Both the position numbers and the translations under genes were made by a program. The notes beneath the pieces are model-generated. The model did no database searches, was not told the DNA's origin, and was given only the letters and a program-made list of their open reading frames with translations. Shown here in pieces: positions 40,191 to 49,632 of a stretch of 64,000 bases of DNA. The stretch is from Microbispora corallina (GTDB taxonomy: Bacteria; Actinomycetota; Actinomycetes; Streptosporangiales; Streptosporangiaceae), in the NCBI RefSeq assembly GCF_016863035.1, contig NZ_BOOC01000014.1, positions 186,001-250,000 on the forward strand. The letters are read 5' to 3'. Position 1 is the stretch's first letter. Each line of letters starts with the position of its first letter.

Positions 40191-43100
40191 GTGGCCTCGG
40201 GCCCCCACGAGCGCGACCGGCGGCATGCCGCCGACGACCAGAGCACCTCACGCGCAGAGGAGTCCCAGCAGCACCCGGCGTCCCCTCCGACGCTTCACCA
40301 CTCGCCCCCCGGCCCCTCTCCCTGGGCCCTGCCCCCGTTCGCCGCCCCCGTGCCGGAGGACGCGGAAGAGCCAGAGGAGCGGGAGGGGCGCGAGCCCGGC
40401 CAGAGCGGCTGGGCTCCGCGACCGGAGTCACGGCCCGAGGGCCCGCAGGAGGGCGAGCGCGCGGCGAGGAGCGGGCGACGGCCCTACTCGGCGCCGTACG
40501 CCCCGGCCGAGTCCCGGCACGGCCGGCCGCCGGGACGGTCCCCCGCGGAGGGTTCCCCACCCGAGGCCGGCGGCGACGCCGCCCCGGCGACCTGGCACGG
40601 CGAGGGTGCCAGGTCGCCGGATCCGGCGTCCGCGGGCGGCGGCGATCCGGGACGGCCGGGGGCGGGCGGGCCGTCCGCCGGAGCCGGCCGGCCGTCCGTC
40701 GGTGAGAGCGCGGGACAGCGTGACCCGGAGCGCGCCGAGGGGCCGCCGAGGCGGATGGTGAACCGGCCGGACAAGCTGGTGGCTTCCGGTCCGCCCCGGG
40801 TCACCCGCGCCCGGATCCCCCACGAGAACCCCGACGGCCCCGGAGCGCCCGAGCTCGACACCCCGCCGTCCGGCCCCTTACGCGAGCCCCCGCCGGCGCC
40901 CGGCTCATCGCGCGAGGCCCCGTCCGCGCCGGCCGGCGCGTCGCGCGGGCGGCCTGAGGAGGGCGACTCCCCGTCGCAGCCCGGACAGGTCTGGAGCCAC
41001 ACCCCTCCCGAGCCCGCCTCCCGGCACGACCTCGGCGAGCCGGGCGGGTCCGGCATCCGCCTCCATCCCGAGATCCCCGCGGAGCCCGAACCCGGGCGGA
41101 CCGACGAGGTCCGCCGCCCCGGCCCCCACGCCTACCAGCCCCCGTACCGGGACCGCCCCCAGGAACCGCCGGTCCCCCCGGACGACGGGCCGCCGTACCC
41201 GGAGTCCCCGGAGGAGCCCGTACGGGAGCCGGTGGAGCGGATCGGCCGTCCTCCGGGCGGGCGGCCCGCCCGTCCGGACGTGCTCGTGGCCGTCGGCCCG
41301 CCCCGCGCGGGCGGCGGCCGGCGCCATCGGCGGGTCCTGCCGCCCCGCCGGTACCCCTCCGGCAGGCTGATGACCCCTCTCGTGGTGGCGGTGGTCCTGA
41401 TGGTCGCCGCCGTCCTCGGCGTGGCCGTGGTCAGGTGGACGCGGGAGCCGTCCACGGCCGGGCTGCGGCTGGCGGCCGGCGACGGCCAGTCGGGCGACGT
41501 GGCGTTCGCGGCGCCCGGCATGCCCGGCAACGGGTCGAGCCAGGTGCTCAACGCGTTCGCCTCGTCCGGGACGACGGTGGTGGCGGTCGGCAGCGACACG
41601 ACGAGCCCGAGCCCGCGGCCGCTGTTCCTCGTGTCCACCGACGGCGGCAGGGACTGGCAGCTCGGCCACGTCGCGGGCCCGGCCGGGTACGAGCCGAGCG
41701 CGGGGGCGGTCGGCCGGGTCGCGGGCGGCGGCGGCCGCTGGCTGGCCGTCGGGACCGACGCCCCCGGCCCGGCGGGTCCCGGCGCCCGCGGGATGTGGGT
41801 CTCCTCCGACGGCCGTTCGTGGACGGCGGTGGACCCGGCCGGGCTCACCGCGTTCTGGAGCCAGGACCGCATCGCCGACGTGGCCAGGACCGCGAGCGGC
41901 TTCCTCGCCGTGGGCGCCACGACGCTCAAGGACGGCACGGCCGGCCCGGTCGCCTGGGTCTCGCCGGACGGGAGGAGCTGGACGAGGGTCGACACCGACC
42001 AGATCGGCACCCCCGACAAGGTCAGGGGCATGCGGGCGGTGGCAGCACGCGGCGACAAGGTCGTGGTGCTGGCCGACCCGGGGTCCGGCGACTCGGTGTC
42101 GGTGATCCTGCGCTCGGACGACGGCGGCCGCAGCTGGCTCCGCACCGCCGCCGCCCTGGCCGACGTACGGCCGGAGCCGGGAGCGCTGGCGGTCACCGCG
42201 AAGGGGTTCCTGCTGGTGCCGACGCGCCAGAAGTCGGACGCCGGGGACGTGCGGGTCTACTGCTCCCCGGACGGCGCCCGGTGGTCCCAGTGCGGGGTGA
42301 TCGGGAAGCTGAGCGCCGAGGGCACCGGCGTGCGCGGCCTCGCGGCGTCGGCCGCCGGAGTCGCGGCGGTGGCCGAGTCGGCCTGGGAGCGCTACGCCGT
42401 CTACACGAGCGAGGACGGCCGCAAGTGGACCAGGAGCGCCGACCTCGGCGAGATCCCCGGCACGCTCCGCGGGCTGACCATCACCGACGCGGGCCTGCTC
42501 GTGGCCGGCGGCGACAAGCGCGGCCCCGGCGACGTGGAGAACCTCCCGGTTCTCATGACGGCGGGGAAGGGCGAGGCGGCCAGGGCGGTCCCCCTCGACT
42601 CGATCCCCGGGCTGAACCGCCTGGCCAGGGACACCGCCGACGTGGCGGCCGCCGGCGGCGCGTTCGTCGCGGTCGGCTCGGCCAACGGCGACGCCGCGAT
42701 CTGGACGAGCGGCAACAACGGGGCCAACTGGAAGGACGCGTCCTACCCCGACCTGCTCGGCGGCCCAGGACGGCAGGCGCTCAGTGGCGTCGCCCACGGC
42801 CCGCGAGGATGGCTGGCGGCCGGCAGCACGATGACCGATCCCGCGGTGACCCGGCCGCTGCTGGTCACGTCGGCGGACGGCCGCACCTGGCGGCCGGGGC
42901 CGGTCCTCGACGTCCCCCCGGGCCATTTCCTGCTCGCGCCCCAGGTCGTGGCCGCCGGGCACAAGGGGTACGTCCTCGCGGGCGAGGACAGGGGGGCGAC
43001 CGGCGTGGTGCCCGCGCTGTGGTTCAGCCCCGACCTCAAACGGTTCACGCGGTCGGCCGCGTCGAGCATGCCGGCCGGGGGAGCGGGCGTGCGGATCCAC

Positions 43101-43667
43101 GACGTGGCCGCGACGCCGTACGGGTTCATGGCGGTCGGCGCGTCCGGCTCGGCCGACCGGGAGACCGGGGTCGTGTGGATCTCGTCCGACGGCCTCAACT
43201 GGACCTCCCGCAGCGGCGTGGTCCCGCCGGGCGTCACGTCGGCCGGACTGCGCCATGTCGTGACCACGGCGTCAGCGGTCGTCGTGGTGGGCACGGCCGT
43301 CACCGGCGAGGGCGTCCGCCCGTTCTCCGCCGTCTCGACCGACAACGGCGCGACCTGGGAGTACGGCACCCTTCCCGCCGAGGAGGCGGCGGTCGTCCTC
43401 GACCTGACCGCCACCCGCGACGGGCTGGTGGCGGTGGGCGCGCACGGCGAGGGCGGCGAGGGCGACAGCGCCGCGTGGATCTCCGGCGACGGCCTCGACT
43501 GGACGTTGCAGGAGCTGACCCAGGACGGCCTGGGCGGGCCGGGATCCCAGTGGCTCGGGGCGGTGGCCGTGTCGGGCAGCCGGGTCGTCGCCATCGGCAG
43601 GTCCACGACGTACGCGGACGACCACCTCACCCTCTGGCGCAGCACGGTCACCTCGGGCGACCGCTAG
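40191..43667 (+). CDS. Large single-pass protein with extracytoplasmic Asp-box repeats
   Basis: A 1158-residue protein. Residues 1 to about 390 are Pro/Glu/Gly/Arg-rich and probably disordered in the cytoplasm; one membrane span follows at about 393-415 (TPLVVAVVLMVAAVLGVAVV). The remaining 740 residues carry about eleven sialidase-like Asp boxes (S-x-D-x-G-x-x-W), for example STDGGRDW, SSDGRSW, SPDGRSW, SEDGRKW, SADGRTW, SSDGLNW and STDNGATW, spaced 50-70 residues, so one or two beta-propellers are expected outside the cell. No catalytic residues of sialidases are evident; a binding or scaffold role is more likely. GTG 40191 follows TAGGAGG. Confidence 0.72.
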   Translation: MASGPHERDRRHAADDQSTSRAEESQQHPASPPTLHHSPPGPSPWALPPFAAPVPEDAEEPEEREGREPGQSGWAPRPESRPEGPQEGERAARSGRRPYSAPYAPAESRHGRPPGRSPAEGSPPEAGGDAAPATWHGEGARSPDPASAGGGDPGRPGAGGPSAGAGRPSVGESAGQRDPERAEGPPRRMVNRPDKLVASGPPRVTRARIPHENPDGPGAPELDTPPSGPLREPPPAPGSSREAPSAPAGASRGRPEEGDSPSQPGQVWSHTPPEPASRHDLGEPGGSGIRLHPEIPAEPEPGRTDEVRRPGPHAYQPPYRDRPQEPPVPPDDGPPYPESPEEPVREPVERIGRPPGGRPARPDVLVAVGPPRAGGGRRHRRVLPPRRYPSGRLMTPLVVAVVLMVAAVLGVAVVRWTREPSTAGLRLAAGDGQSGDVAFAAPGMPGNGSSQVLNAFASSGTTVVAVGSDTTSPSPRPLFLVSTDGGRDWQLGHVAGPAGYEPSAGAVGRVAGGGGRWLAVGTDAPGPAGPGARGMWVSSDGRSWTAVDPAGLTAFWSQDRIADVARTASGFLAVGATTLKDGTAGPVAWVSPDGRSWTRVDTDQIGTPDKVRGMRAVAARGDKVVVLADPGSGDSVSVILRSDDGGRSWLRTAAALADVRPEPGALAVTAKGFLLVPTRQKSDAGDVRVYCSPDGARWSQCGVIGKLSAEGTGVRGLAASAAGVAAVAESAWERYAVYTSEDGRKWTRSADLGEIPGTLRGLTITDAGLLVAGGDKRGPGDVENLPVLMTAGKGEAARAVPLDSIPGLNRLARDTADVAAAGGAFVAVGSANGDAAIWTSGNNGANWKDASYPDLLGGPGRQALSGVAHGPRGWLAAGSTMTDPAVTRPLLVTSADGRTWRPGPVLDVPPGHFLLAPQVVAAGHKGYVLAGEDRGATGVVPALWFSPDLKRFTRSAASSMPAGGAGVRIHDVAATPYGFMAVGASGSADRETGVVWISSDGLNWTSRSGVVPPGVTSAGLRHVVTTASAVVVVGTAVTGEGVRPFSAVSTDNGATWEYGTLPAEEAAVVLDLTATRDGLVAVGAHGEGGEGDSAAWISGDGLDWTLQELTQDGLGGPGSQWLGAVAVSGSRVVAIGRSTTYADDHLTLWRSTVTSGDR

Positions 43668-43677
43668 ACGTGCTCGG

Positions 43678-44085
43678 TCAGGGCGTGGTCACGTCGATCA
43701 CGCCCCAGGCCGTGAGAGCGTCGACGAGGCCGTCGGTCAGCGGGAGCCGTACGAGATCGGGCGGCGGCCACCAGCGGGCGTCGGCGGCGTCGTCCCCGGG
43801 GGACAGGCGTCCGCCGGCGGGCGTCGCGAGGTAGTCGTGGATCTCGTAGGTGACCCCGTCAGGCCCGGGGCGCGTGACCGTGCCCGCGAGCCCGCCGACC
43901 ACCACGTCGAGACCGGTCTCCTCGGCCATCTCCCGGCGGAGGGCCTGCTCGTCGGTCTCACCGGGCTCCACCCGGCCGCCCGGCAGCGACCACAGGCCCT
44001 CGCCCGGAGGGTGGCCGCGCCGCACCAGCAGGAGACGCCCGTCGGCGTCGGCCACGATGGCCCCGACACATCTGATGAGCCGCAC
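43678..44085 (-). CDS. Nudix hydrolase
   Basis: A 135-residue MutT/Nudix protein. The Nudix box is complete: [26 protein letters not shown] (positions about 37-62, read as G-x5-E-x7-R-E-x2-E-E-x-G; only key residues listed). N-terminal [23 protein letters not shown] is typical. Likely substrates are nucleoside di- or triphosphate derivatives. GTG 44085 is chosen because GGTGAT lies directly upstream and longer frames overlap the divergent gene. It converges with the large Asp-box gene, 10 bases from its stop. Confidence 0.85.
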   Translation of the reverse strand: MRLIRCVGAIVADADGRLLLVRRGHPPGEGLWSLPGGRVEPGETDEQALRREMAEETGLDVVVGGLAGTVTRPGPDGVTYEIHDYLATPAGGRLSPGDDAADARWWPPPDLVRLPLTDGLVDALTAWGVIDVTTP

Positions 44086-44157
44086 ATCACCAAGATTACG
44101 ACTGGATAACGGGCAGGCTATTGACGCGGGCAGCGGTGCGACGCACCGTGAGTAGTT

Positions 44158-44799
44158 GTGAGAACCGCGCCCACTTGTCCGCGGTGTTTCGGGCCGCTGC
44201 ACGAGCCGAGCGTCTGGACGAGCTCCTGGCGCTGTGACGCGCACGGGGACGTGCTGCCTCTCCAGGCTCCCCGTCGCCCCTCCCGTTTCGCCCTCGACGC
44301 CCTGCGGGAGGCCGCCCGGGTGCCCGTCTGGCTTCCGTGGCCGCTCCCGGTGGGCTGGCTGGTGACCGGCTTCGCCGAGGCGGGCGACGAGCGCACCGGG
44401 GTCAGAGCGAGCGTCGTCGCCCTGACCGGGCCGTCGATCACCCACGGCCCGGCCGACATGCTGGTCATCGCCGAGGAGCCGGGTGTGGGTCTCGGGGCGG
44501 CGTTCGCGGGGCTTCCCGGCCCCGATCCCGGCGCCGGGTTCGACGCCGGCCCGCCGCACGCGAAGATCGACGCCCGGGGGCATCCGACGGCGCTGTGGTG
44601 CGCGGGCAGGGTCCCGGAGGACCGGGCGGTCTACGTCGGCGAGGCGCTCGGCAACTGGCTGTGGACGATCGCCTGGCCGGCCGAGGCCGGCTGCTTCATC
44701 GCGCTGGCCAACCTCTCGCTGCGCGACCTGCGCGACCACGACCAGGAGCTCGACCTGCCGTTCGGCGCGTTCTCCCCCCGCCTCGACGGCGACCTCTGA
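44158..44799 (+). CDS. DUF6758 family protein with N-terminal zinc ribbon
   Basis: A 213-residue protein. The N-terminus has CPRC (about 7-10) and C-DAH (about 26-29), a possible zinc ribbon, then a globular domain with [23 protein letters not shown] and, towards the C-terminus, [32 protein letters not shown] (split motif). Length and sequence match the actinobacterial DUF6758 family, which occurs in the wider mrp/mgtE neighbourhood of streptomycetes. Function unknown. GTG 44158; no strong ribosome binding site. Confidence 0.72.
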   Translation: MRTAPTCPRCFGPLHEPSVWTSSWRCDAHGDVLPLQAPRRPSRFALDALREAARVPVWLPWPLPVGWLVTGFAEAGDERTGVRASVVALTGPSITHGPADMLVIAEEPGVGLGAAFAGLPGPDPGAGFDAGPPHAKIDARGHPTALWCAGRVPEDRAVYVGEALGNWLWTIAWPAEAGCFIALANLSLRDLRDHDQELDLPFGAFSPRLDGDL

Positions 44800-44830
44800 T
44801 CCCCGCTCGCAGGGCCGTGCCGGCGCCGGT

Positions 44831-45775
44831 CTACGCGAGTCTGCCGAGCCCGCGGGCCAGGACGGCGGCCGTCTCGGCGACGACCTTCTCGTCCGCGGGG
44901 GCGCCGGCCGCCTTCCGCGTCGTGTAGACGGCCATCACGATCGGGGCGCCGGTCCGGCCGGGCCGGACGAGGGCGATGTCGTTCGCCGTGCCGTACGACG
45001 GGCCGGTGCCGGTCTTGTCGCCGACGAGCCAGGTCGCGGGCAGGCCGGCGCGGATGCGGTTGCCGCCGGTGCGGGTGGCGCGGAGCCAGCCGTTCAGCCG
45101 GGCCCTGTCCTGCGGGGTGAGCGCGTCGCCGACGGCGAGGGCGCGCAGGTCCTGGACGACGGCGGCCGGCGTGGTCGTGTCCCGCCTCTCCCGGGGGCTC
45201 CAGACGTTGAGGCCGGTCTCCCAGCGGTCGAGCCGGGTCGTGCCGTCTCCGATCGAGCGGAGATACCGGGTCAGGCCCGCCGGTCCGCCGACCCTCTTCA
45301 GCAGGACGTTCCCTGCGGTGTTGTCGCTGCGCGTGATGGCCGCCTCGCACAGCCGCGCCACCGTCAGCCCGTCCTTCAGGTGCCCGGCCGTGATCGGCGA
45401 GTTGGGCTTCACCTCCGCGGCCGTCCAGCGGACGACACGCCCCATCAGGCCGGGATCGGAGGTGCGGGCCGTGTGCAGCACGGCCGCCGCGGCCAGGGCC
45501 TTGAACGTGGACAGCAGGGGGAACCGTTCGTCCGGCCGGTAGGAGACCGTGGCGCCGGTGGCCGTGTCCACGGCGTAGGCGCCGATCCGGCCCCGGAAGG
45601 ACGCCTCCAGCGCGCGCAGCTCCCGCCGGACCAGCGCCTGTCCCGCGGTCTCCCGGGCTGTGGGGACGGCGGTCCGGCTCGGCGCCGGCGTCGCCGCCGG
45701 AGCGGGAGCCGCGGCGGTGTCCTCACGGCACGCGGCGGCCCCCGCGAGCAGGCCGAGCGCCAGCGCGGCCCGCAC
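44831..45775 (-). CDS. Class A beta-lactamase, lipoprotein
   Basis: A 314-residue serine beta-lactamase. A short signal with lipobox LAGAAAC (Cys about 16) and an Ala/Pro/Thr-rich linker lead to the catalytic domain with S89-T-F-K92, S150-D-N152, the omega-loop Glu E186 in RWETGLN, RRDTTTP, and K254-T-G256. All catalytic residues of class A enzymes are present, so it should hydrolyse penicillins or cephalosporins at the outer face of the membrane. GTG 45775 gives a minimal signal; a TTG further upstream would give a longer n-region. No regulator gene is adjacent. Confidence 0.86.
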   Translation of the reverse strand: MRAALALGLLAGAAACREDTAAAPAPAATPAPSRTAVPTARETAGQALVRRELRALEASFRGRIGAYAVDTATGATVSYRPDERFPLLSTFKALAAAAVLHTARTSDPGLMGRVVRWTAAEVKPNSPITAGHLKDGLTVARLCEAAITRSDNTAGNVLLKRVGGPAGLTRYLRSIGDGTTRLDRWETGLNVWSPRERRDTTTPAAVVQDLRALAVGDALTPQDRARLNGWLRATRTGGNRIRAGLPATWLVGDKTGTGPSYGTANDIALVRPGRTGAPIVMAVYTTRKAAGAPADEKVVAETAAVLARGLGRLA

Positions 45776-46019
45776 CGCGACCGGGAGACCGCGGGTACGG
45801 AGGTGTCGTATGCCCTGTCCTCGTTCTCGTCCGGTCGGGGCAAGGAGCAAAGCAGACGCCGTACGGCGACGTCCACTGCCGATATCGTGGAAGCGGCCGA
45901 CAACCGTTGACGTAGGACAGCAGGTCAGGAGAGGCCGGAACCGGCGGCGGGAAGAGCCGGGAAAGGGCCGTCCGTCGTTCGGCGGGCCTGATCCGCGAGG
46001 GATAGTAAGGTTCTGAGCC

Positions 46020-46730
46020 GTGACAGCGCGTATCGAACGAGTCGTTACCTCGGGCCCGGTGGACATCGAGGGCGTCGAGCACAAGGTCGAGAACAACACC
46101 TGGATCCTCGGCGACGACGACGAGGTGATCGTCATCGACCCCGCGCGGGACGCCGAGAAGATCCTCGAGAAGGTGGGCGACCGCGAGGTGCTCGCGGTGA
46201 TCTGCACCCACGGCCTGCCCGACCACGTCGGCGCCGCCATCGAGGTGGCCGCCAGAGACGAGGCCGTGATCGCGGTGCACTCCAAGGACAAGCGCCTGTG
46301 GCGCCAGACCTGGGAGGAGACCTGGCCCGACATCGAGATGGAGGACGAGGGGCTGTTCTCCGTCGCCGACGTCGAGCTGGAGGTCCTCGCGACCCCCGGC
46401 GTCACCCCGGGCGGCGTCTCCCTCTACTGCGAGGAGCTGGGCGCGGTCTTCACCGGCAAGACGCTGCTGATGGACGGCCCCGGCAAGCTCGGCGGGGAGT
46501 ACCCCGCGCTCGCCGACCAGCTCACCTCGATCGGCGAGCGGCTGTTCACGCTCCCGCACGAGACCCGGGTCCTGCCCGCCCACGGCGAGGAGGGCACGAT
46601 CGGCGACCTGGAGCCGCAGTTCGACCGGTGGCTGGCCGGGTCCCTCACCGGGACGGCGGAGTCGGAGCCCCCGCCGCTGGTCGACGGCACCGGCGCCTCG
46701 GGCATCAGGCTGAGCCTCGACGACGAGTAG
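46020..46730 (+). CDS. MBL-fold protein with degenerate metal site
   Basis: A 236-residue protein that aligns along its length with actinobacterial metallo-beta-lactamase-fold thioesterase/glyoxalase II-like proteins, but the metal motif is damaged: HGLPDH at 64-69 replaces HxHxDH (second His is Leu66), TPGVTPG replaces TPGHTPG (Val128), and GKTLL replaces GDTLF (Lys147). The HG-E-E-G near 183 retains its His. Loss of three ligands, including the bridging Asp, argues against a binuclear hydrolase. It may be a non-catalytic relative. GTG 46020 is 8 bases after TAAGGT; the RecB-like gene follows after 4 bases. Confidence 0.8.
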   Translation: MTARIERVVTSGPVDIEGVEHKVENNTWILGDDDEVIVIDPARDAEKILEKVGDREVLAVICTHGLPDHVGAAIEVAARDEAVIAVHSKDKRLWRQTWEETWPDIEMEDEGLFSVADVELEVLATPGVTPGGVSLYCEELGAVFTGKTLLMDGPGKLGGEYPALADQLTSIGERLFTLPHETRVLPAHGEEGTIGDLEPQFDRWLAGSLTGTAESEPPPLVDGTGASGIRLSLDDE

Positions 46731-46734
46731 GACG

Positions 46735-47742
46735 ATGGAGCAGCTCGGGCTGGAGGGCATGCCGCGGCGGCTCTACACCTGCACGCCGTCACGGCTGAAC
46801 ACCTGGCTCGACTGCCGCCGCCGGTACCGCTTCACCTACCTCGACCGGCCCGCCCCGCCGAAGGGGCCCCCGTGGGCGCACAACAGCGTGGGGGCCTCGG
46901 TCCACAACGCCCTGGCCGCCTGGTGGCGGGAGCCGTACGAGCGCCGCACCCCGCTGATGGCGGCCATCCTGCTGACGAACGGCTGGATCCGCGAGGGCTT
47001 CCGGGACGACGAGCAGTCGGCCGTCTGGCGTGACCGGGCGCGCGACATGGTGTCCGCGTACTCCGGGACGCTCGACCCCGCCGACGAGCCGGTGGGCGTC
47101 GAGCGGGTCGTCGCGACCCGCACGTCGGTCATCTCCGTCTCCGGCCGCGTCGACCGTCTCGACCGGCGAGGCGACGAGCTCGTCGTGGTGGACTACAAGA
47201 CCGGGCGCCGGCCGCTGACCGGCGACGACGCCCGCTCGTCGATCGCGCTGGCCCTCTACGCCGTCGCGTCGTCGCGGATGATGCACCGGCGCTGCCGCCG
47301 GGTCGAGCTGCACCACCTGCCCACCGGGTCGATCGTCGAGTGGGAGCACACCGACGAGTCCCTCGGCCGCCACCTGCGCCGGGCCGAGGAGATCGCCCTG
47401 GAGGCCGCCGCGGCCGACGAGGCGTACCGCGCCTGGGCCTCCGCCCACCCGTCCCCCCGCGTCCCCGCCCCAAGACGCGACGGCGGCACGTCCGCGGACC
47501 CGCGGGACGCCCCCGCGGCCGGTCCGCACGGCGCGGGTGCCGAGGAGGGCGGGGACACGGCGCCGGGCGCGCGGCGGTTACCGCCGGAGATCGAGGCGAT
47601 CTTCCCGCCCGAGCCCGGGCCCATCTGCTCATGGTGCGACTACCGGCGCCACTGCCCGGAGGGCCGCGCCGCCTCCCCCGATCGCCTCCCCTGGGACGGC
47701 CTCGCCGTCACCGACCCCGTCGAGGACGCCGGGACGGCCTGA
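46735..47742 (+). CDS. RecB family exonuclease (PD-(D/E)XK, probable 4Fe-4S)
   Basis: A 335-residue PD-(D/E)XK nuclease of the RecB/Cas4-like group. NTWLDCRRRYRFTYL (C27) near the start, the QhXXY-like and nuclease core with VSGRVDRLDRRGDELVVVDYKTG (about 136-158, catalytic Asp/Asp/Lys), and the C-terminal C298-x2-C301-x5-C307 (CSWCDYRRHC) together match the iron-sulfur staple of AddB/Cas4-type nucleases. An Ala/Gly/Pro-rich insert lies at about 240-285. A DNA repair or processing role is likely. The last codons are duplicated downstream (47719-47785). Confidence 0.85.
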   Translation: MEQLGLEGMPRRLYTCTPSRLNTWLDCRRRYRFTYLDRPAPPKGPPWAHNSVGASVHNALAAWWREPYERRTPLMAAILLTNGWIREGFRDDEQSAVWRDRARDMVSAYSGTLDPADEPVGVERVVATRTSVISVSGRVDRLDRRGDELVVVDYKTGRRPLTGDDARSSIALALYAVASSRMMHRRCRRVELHHLPTGSIVEWEHTDESLGRHLRRAEEIALEAAAADEAYRAWASAHPSPRVPAPRRDGGTSADPRDAPAAGPHGAGAEEGGDTAPGARRLPPEIEAIFPPEPGPICSWCDYRRHCPEGRAASPDRLPWDGLAVTDPVEDAGTA

Positions 47743-47785
47743 CCCGGAGCGTCTCGACCCGGTCGAGGACGCCGGGACGGCCTGA
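47719..47785 (+). repeat. Direct duplication of the recB-like gene's last 24 bases
   Basis: GTCGAGGACGCCGGGACGGC plus CTGA occurs at 47719-47742 (coding end with stop) and again, identical, at 47762-47785, a period of 43 bases. The copy lies in the short gap before the convergent MpaB gene. Confidence 0.85.
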
Positions 47786-47795
47786 TTCGGGCGCC

Positions 47796-48707
47796 TCACA
47801 CCGCCAGGCCGCCGGGCTGGCGGCGCGGGTCGACCAGGCCCCGCAGGCCCTTGCCCACGTCGTAGCCGGCCGCGGCGAGCCGCTCCCGCGACCCGCGCAG
47901 CATGTCCCGGGTGCGCCCGTCCAGCACCCTCTGGTGGACGAAGTCGGGGACCGAGTTCATCGCCAGCCGGAACGCCCGCAGCGCCGCCGTCACCGTGGCC
48001 TGCGGCACCTCGGGCAGCACGCCGTACAGGTCGCGCGCCCAGCGGGGCAGCGTGTAGTAGCACAGCGCGCCGAACGGCAGATACGCCGGCTTCGCGGGCG
48101 TCAGGAGGCGCAGCGGCCCCGGCAGGCGCGGCCACAGCAGGAACCGGACGGCCGCGGCGGACTCGGGGATGACCCGCAGCCGGGGACGCATCTCCTCGAA
48201 GTACTCGTCCATCTCGCGCAGCGAGCCGGGCACATCCTCCTCGTGCAGGCCCACGTACATCGCGCTGCGCCGCTGCTCCCGCAGGTACTGGTCGGCCAGC
48301 GCGTCGCCGATCCCCGCGCCCGCGCGCCTGACCACCTCCAGGTACGACATGACCTCGGCGCAGTGCACCCACAGCAGGAGCTCGGGGTCGTCGACCCGGT
48401 GGGTCCTGCCGGTGTCGGGGTCGTGGATGCGCAGCGACCTGTGGATCGCCCGCACCCGCCGGCCGATCTCCTCGGCCTCCTCGGGACTGCCGTAGGTGAC
48501 CCGCCCGACGAAGTCCGCCGTACGGCGGAGCCTCCCGAACGGGTCCTGCTGGAAGGTGGAGTTCTGCCAGACGCCCCGCATCGCCAGCGGATGCAGGGCC
48601 TGCAGCATCAGCCCGCGGACACCGCCCACCCACATCGTGCGGTCGATGTGCACCAGCCACGTGGCGGACTCGGGCGGCTGAACGGTGACGCCTTCGATGC
48701 CAGGCAT
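47796..48707 (-). CDS. MpaB family oxygenase (DUF2236)
   Basis: A 303-residue protein of the MpaB/latex-clearing-like haem oxygenase family. Conserved-looking segments: GVRGLMLQALHPLAMRGVWQNS (about 28-49), FVGRVTYGS, LLLWVHCAEVMSYLEVVRRAG (about 110-130), and LLTPAKPAYLPFGALCYYTLPRWARDLYG. His residues in LHP and WVH are the probable haem ligand region. Members oxidise hydrophobic substrates; no specific substrate can be inferred. ATG 48707. Confidence 0.82.
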   Translation of the reverse strand: MPGIEGVTVQPPESATWLVHIDRTMWVGGVRGLMLQALHPLAMRGVWQNSTFQQDPFGRLRRTADFVGRVTYGSPEEAEEIGRRVRAIHRSLRIHDPDTGRTHRVDDPELLLWVHCAEVMSYLEVVRRAGAGIGDALADQYLREQRRSAMYVGLHEEDVPGSLREMDEYFEEMRPRLRVIPESAAAVRFLLWPRLPGPLRLLTPAKPAYLPFGALCYYTLPRWARDLYGVLPEVPQATVTAALRAFRLAMNSVPDFVHQRVLDGRTRDMLRGSRERLAAAGYDVGKGLRGLVDPRRQPGGLAV

Positions 48708-48753
48708 AGTAATTGCATCATTACACGCGATGGCGGGGAACGTCCCGGCAGGT

Positions 48754-49632
48754 TCAGCCGTGCTGGAGCATCCGGCTCTCGGCCGCGTTCCAGAAGCGGG
48801 TGAGCGCCGCCGCCGTCGTCTCGGGGGCCTCGACGGCCGGCGAGTGCACCGAGCCGGGGACCACGACGCACTCGGCCTCCAGCCGGTGGGCCATCTCGGC
48901 CTGCAGCAGGGGCGGCCAGCCGTCGTCGTGCTCGCCGTACAGGACCATGAGATCCAGCCCGCAGCCGACCAGCTCCGGCACGCGGTCGCGCGCGTTCAGG
49001 ACCTCCTCGGCCATCGACACCAGCCCGGTCGGGTGGTTGGCCAGCAGCCGCTTGCGCAGGAACGCCACGATGTCGTCCGGCACCCCGGCGCGCAGCGCCT
49101 CGGGCTCCATCCGGTTCGCCCACATGTAGTCGATGCCGTACTCGGGCAGCTCGGCCAGCATGACGCGGCCGGCGCGCTCGCGGGGGCCGATGATCCCCGC
49201 GGGCCCGGAGCTCATCAGCGTGAACGAGGCCAGCTTGGCCTGCCCGGCCAGCACGGTCTCCCTGGCGACCAGGCCGCCGAACGAGTGCCCGAGCAGGTGC
49301 ACGGGCTCGCCCTGCCCCACGGCCGAGGCGATCGCCGCGACGTCCGCGCCCAGGGCCTCACAGGTGTACGCCTTGGGGTCGTCGGGGCCGGGGGTCTCGT
49401 ACTGCCCGCGCAGGTCGACCGCGACGACCTTGCGCCCGGCCTGGGCCAGGGTCTGCAGGACCGCGAGGAAGTCTTCCTTGCTGCCCGTGAAACCGGGGAC
49501 GAGCACGGCCGGCCAGCGCTCGGTGACCCCGCTGCCGGGCAGCGCCTCCAGGGCGGCGAACGAGCCCACCGGAGTCTCGATCTGCTGGACGGTCACACCC
49601 GGGGGGAGGGTCAGGAATCGCGGCGTACTCAC
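48754..49632 (-). CDS. Alpha/beta-hydrolase
   Basis: A 292-residue alpha/beta-hydrolase. PAVLVPGFTGSKEDF (oxyanion region, about 41-55), VVAVDLRGQYETPGPDD (about 69-85), nucleophile elbow GHSFGG (about 115-120, Ser117), an acidic strand LYGEHDDGWP (about 235-244) and the catalytic His in PGSVHSPAVE (about 262). The ordering is typical of esterases and C-C hydrolases. The substrate is unknown. ATG 49632 follows GGAGGAGG. Confidence 0.85.
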   Translation of the reverse strand: MSTPRFLTLPPGVTVQQIETPVGSFAALEALPGSGVTERWPAVLVPGFTGSKEDFLAVLQTLAQAGRKVVAVDLRGQYETPGPDDPKAYTCEALGADVAAIASAVGQGEPVHLLGHSFGGLVARETVLAGQAKLASFTLMSSGPAGIIGPRERAGRVMLAELPEYGIDYMWANRMEPEALRAGVPDDIVAFLRKRLLANHPTGLVSMAEEVLNARDRVPELVGCGLDLMVLYGEHDDGWPPLLQAEMAHRLEAECVVVPGSVHSPAVEAPETTAAALTRFWNAAESRMLQHG

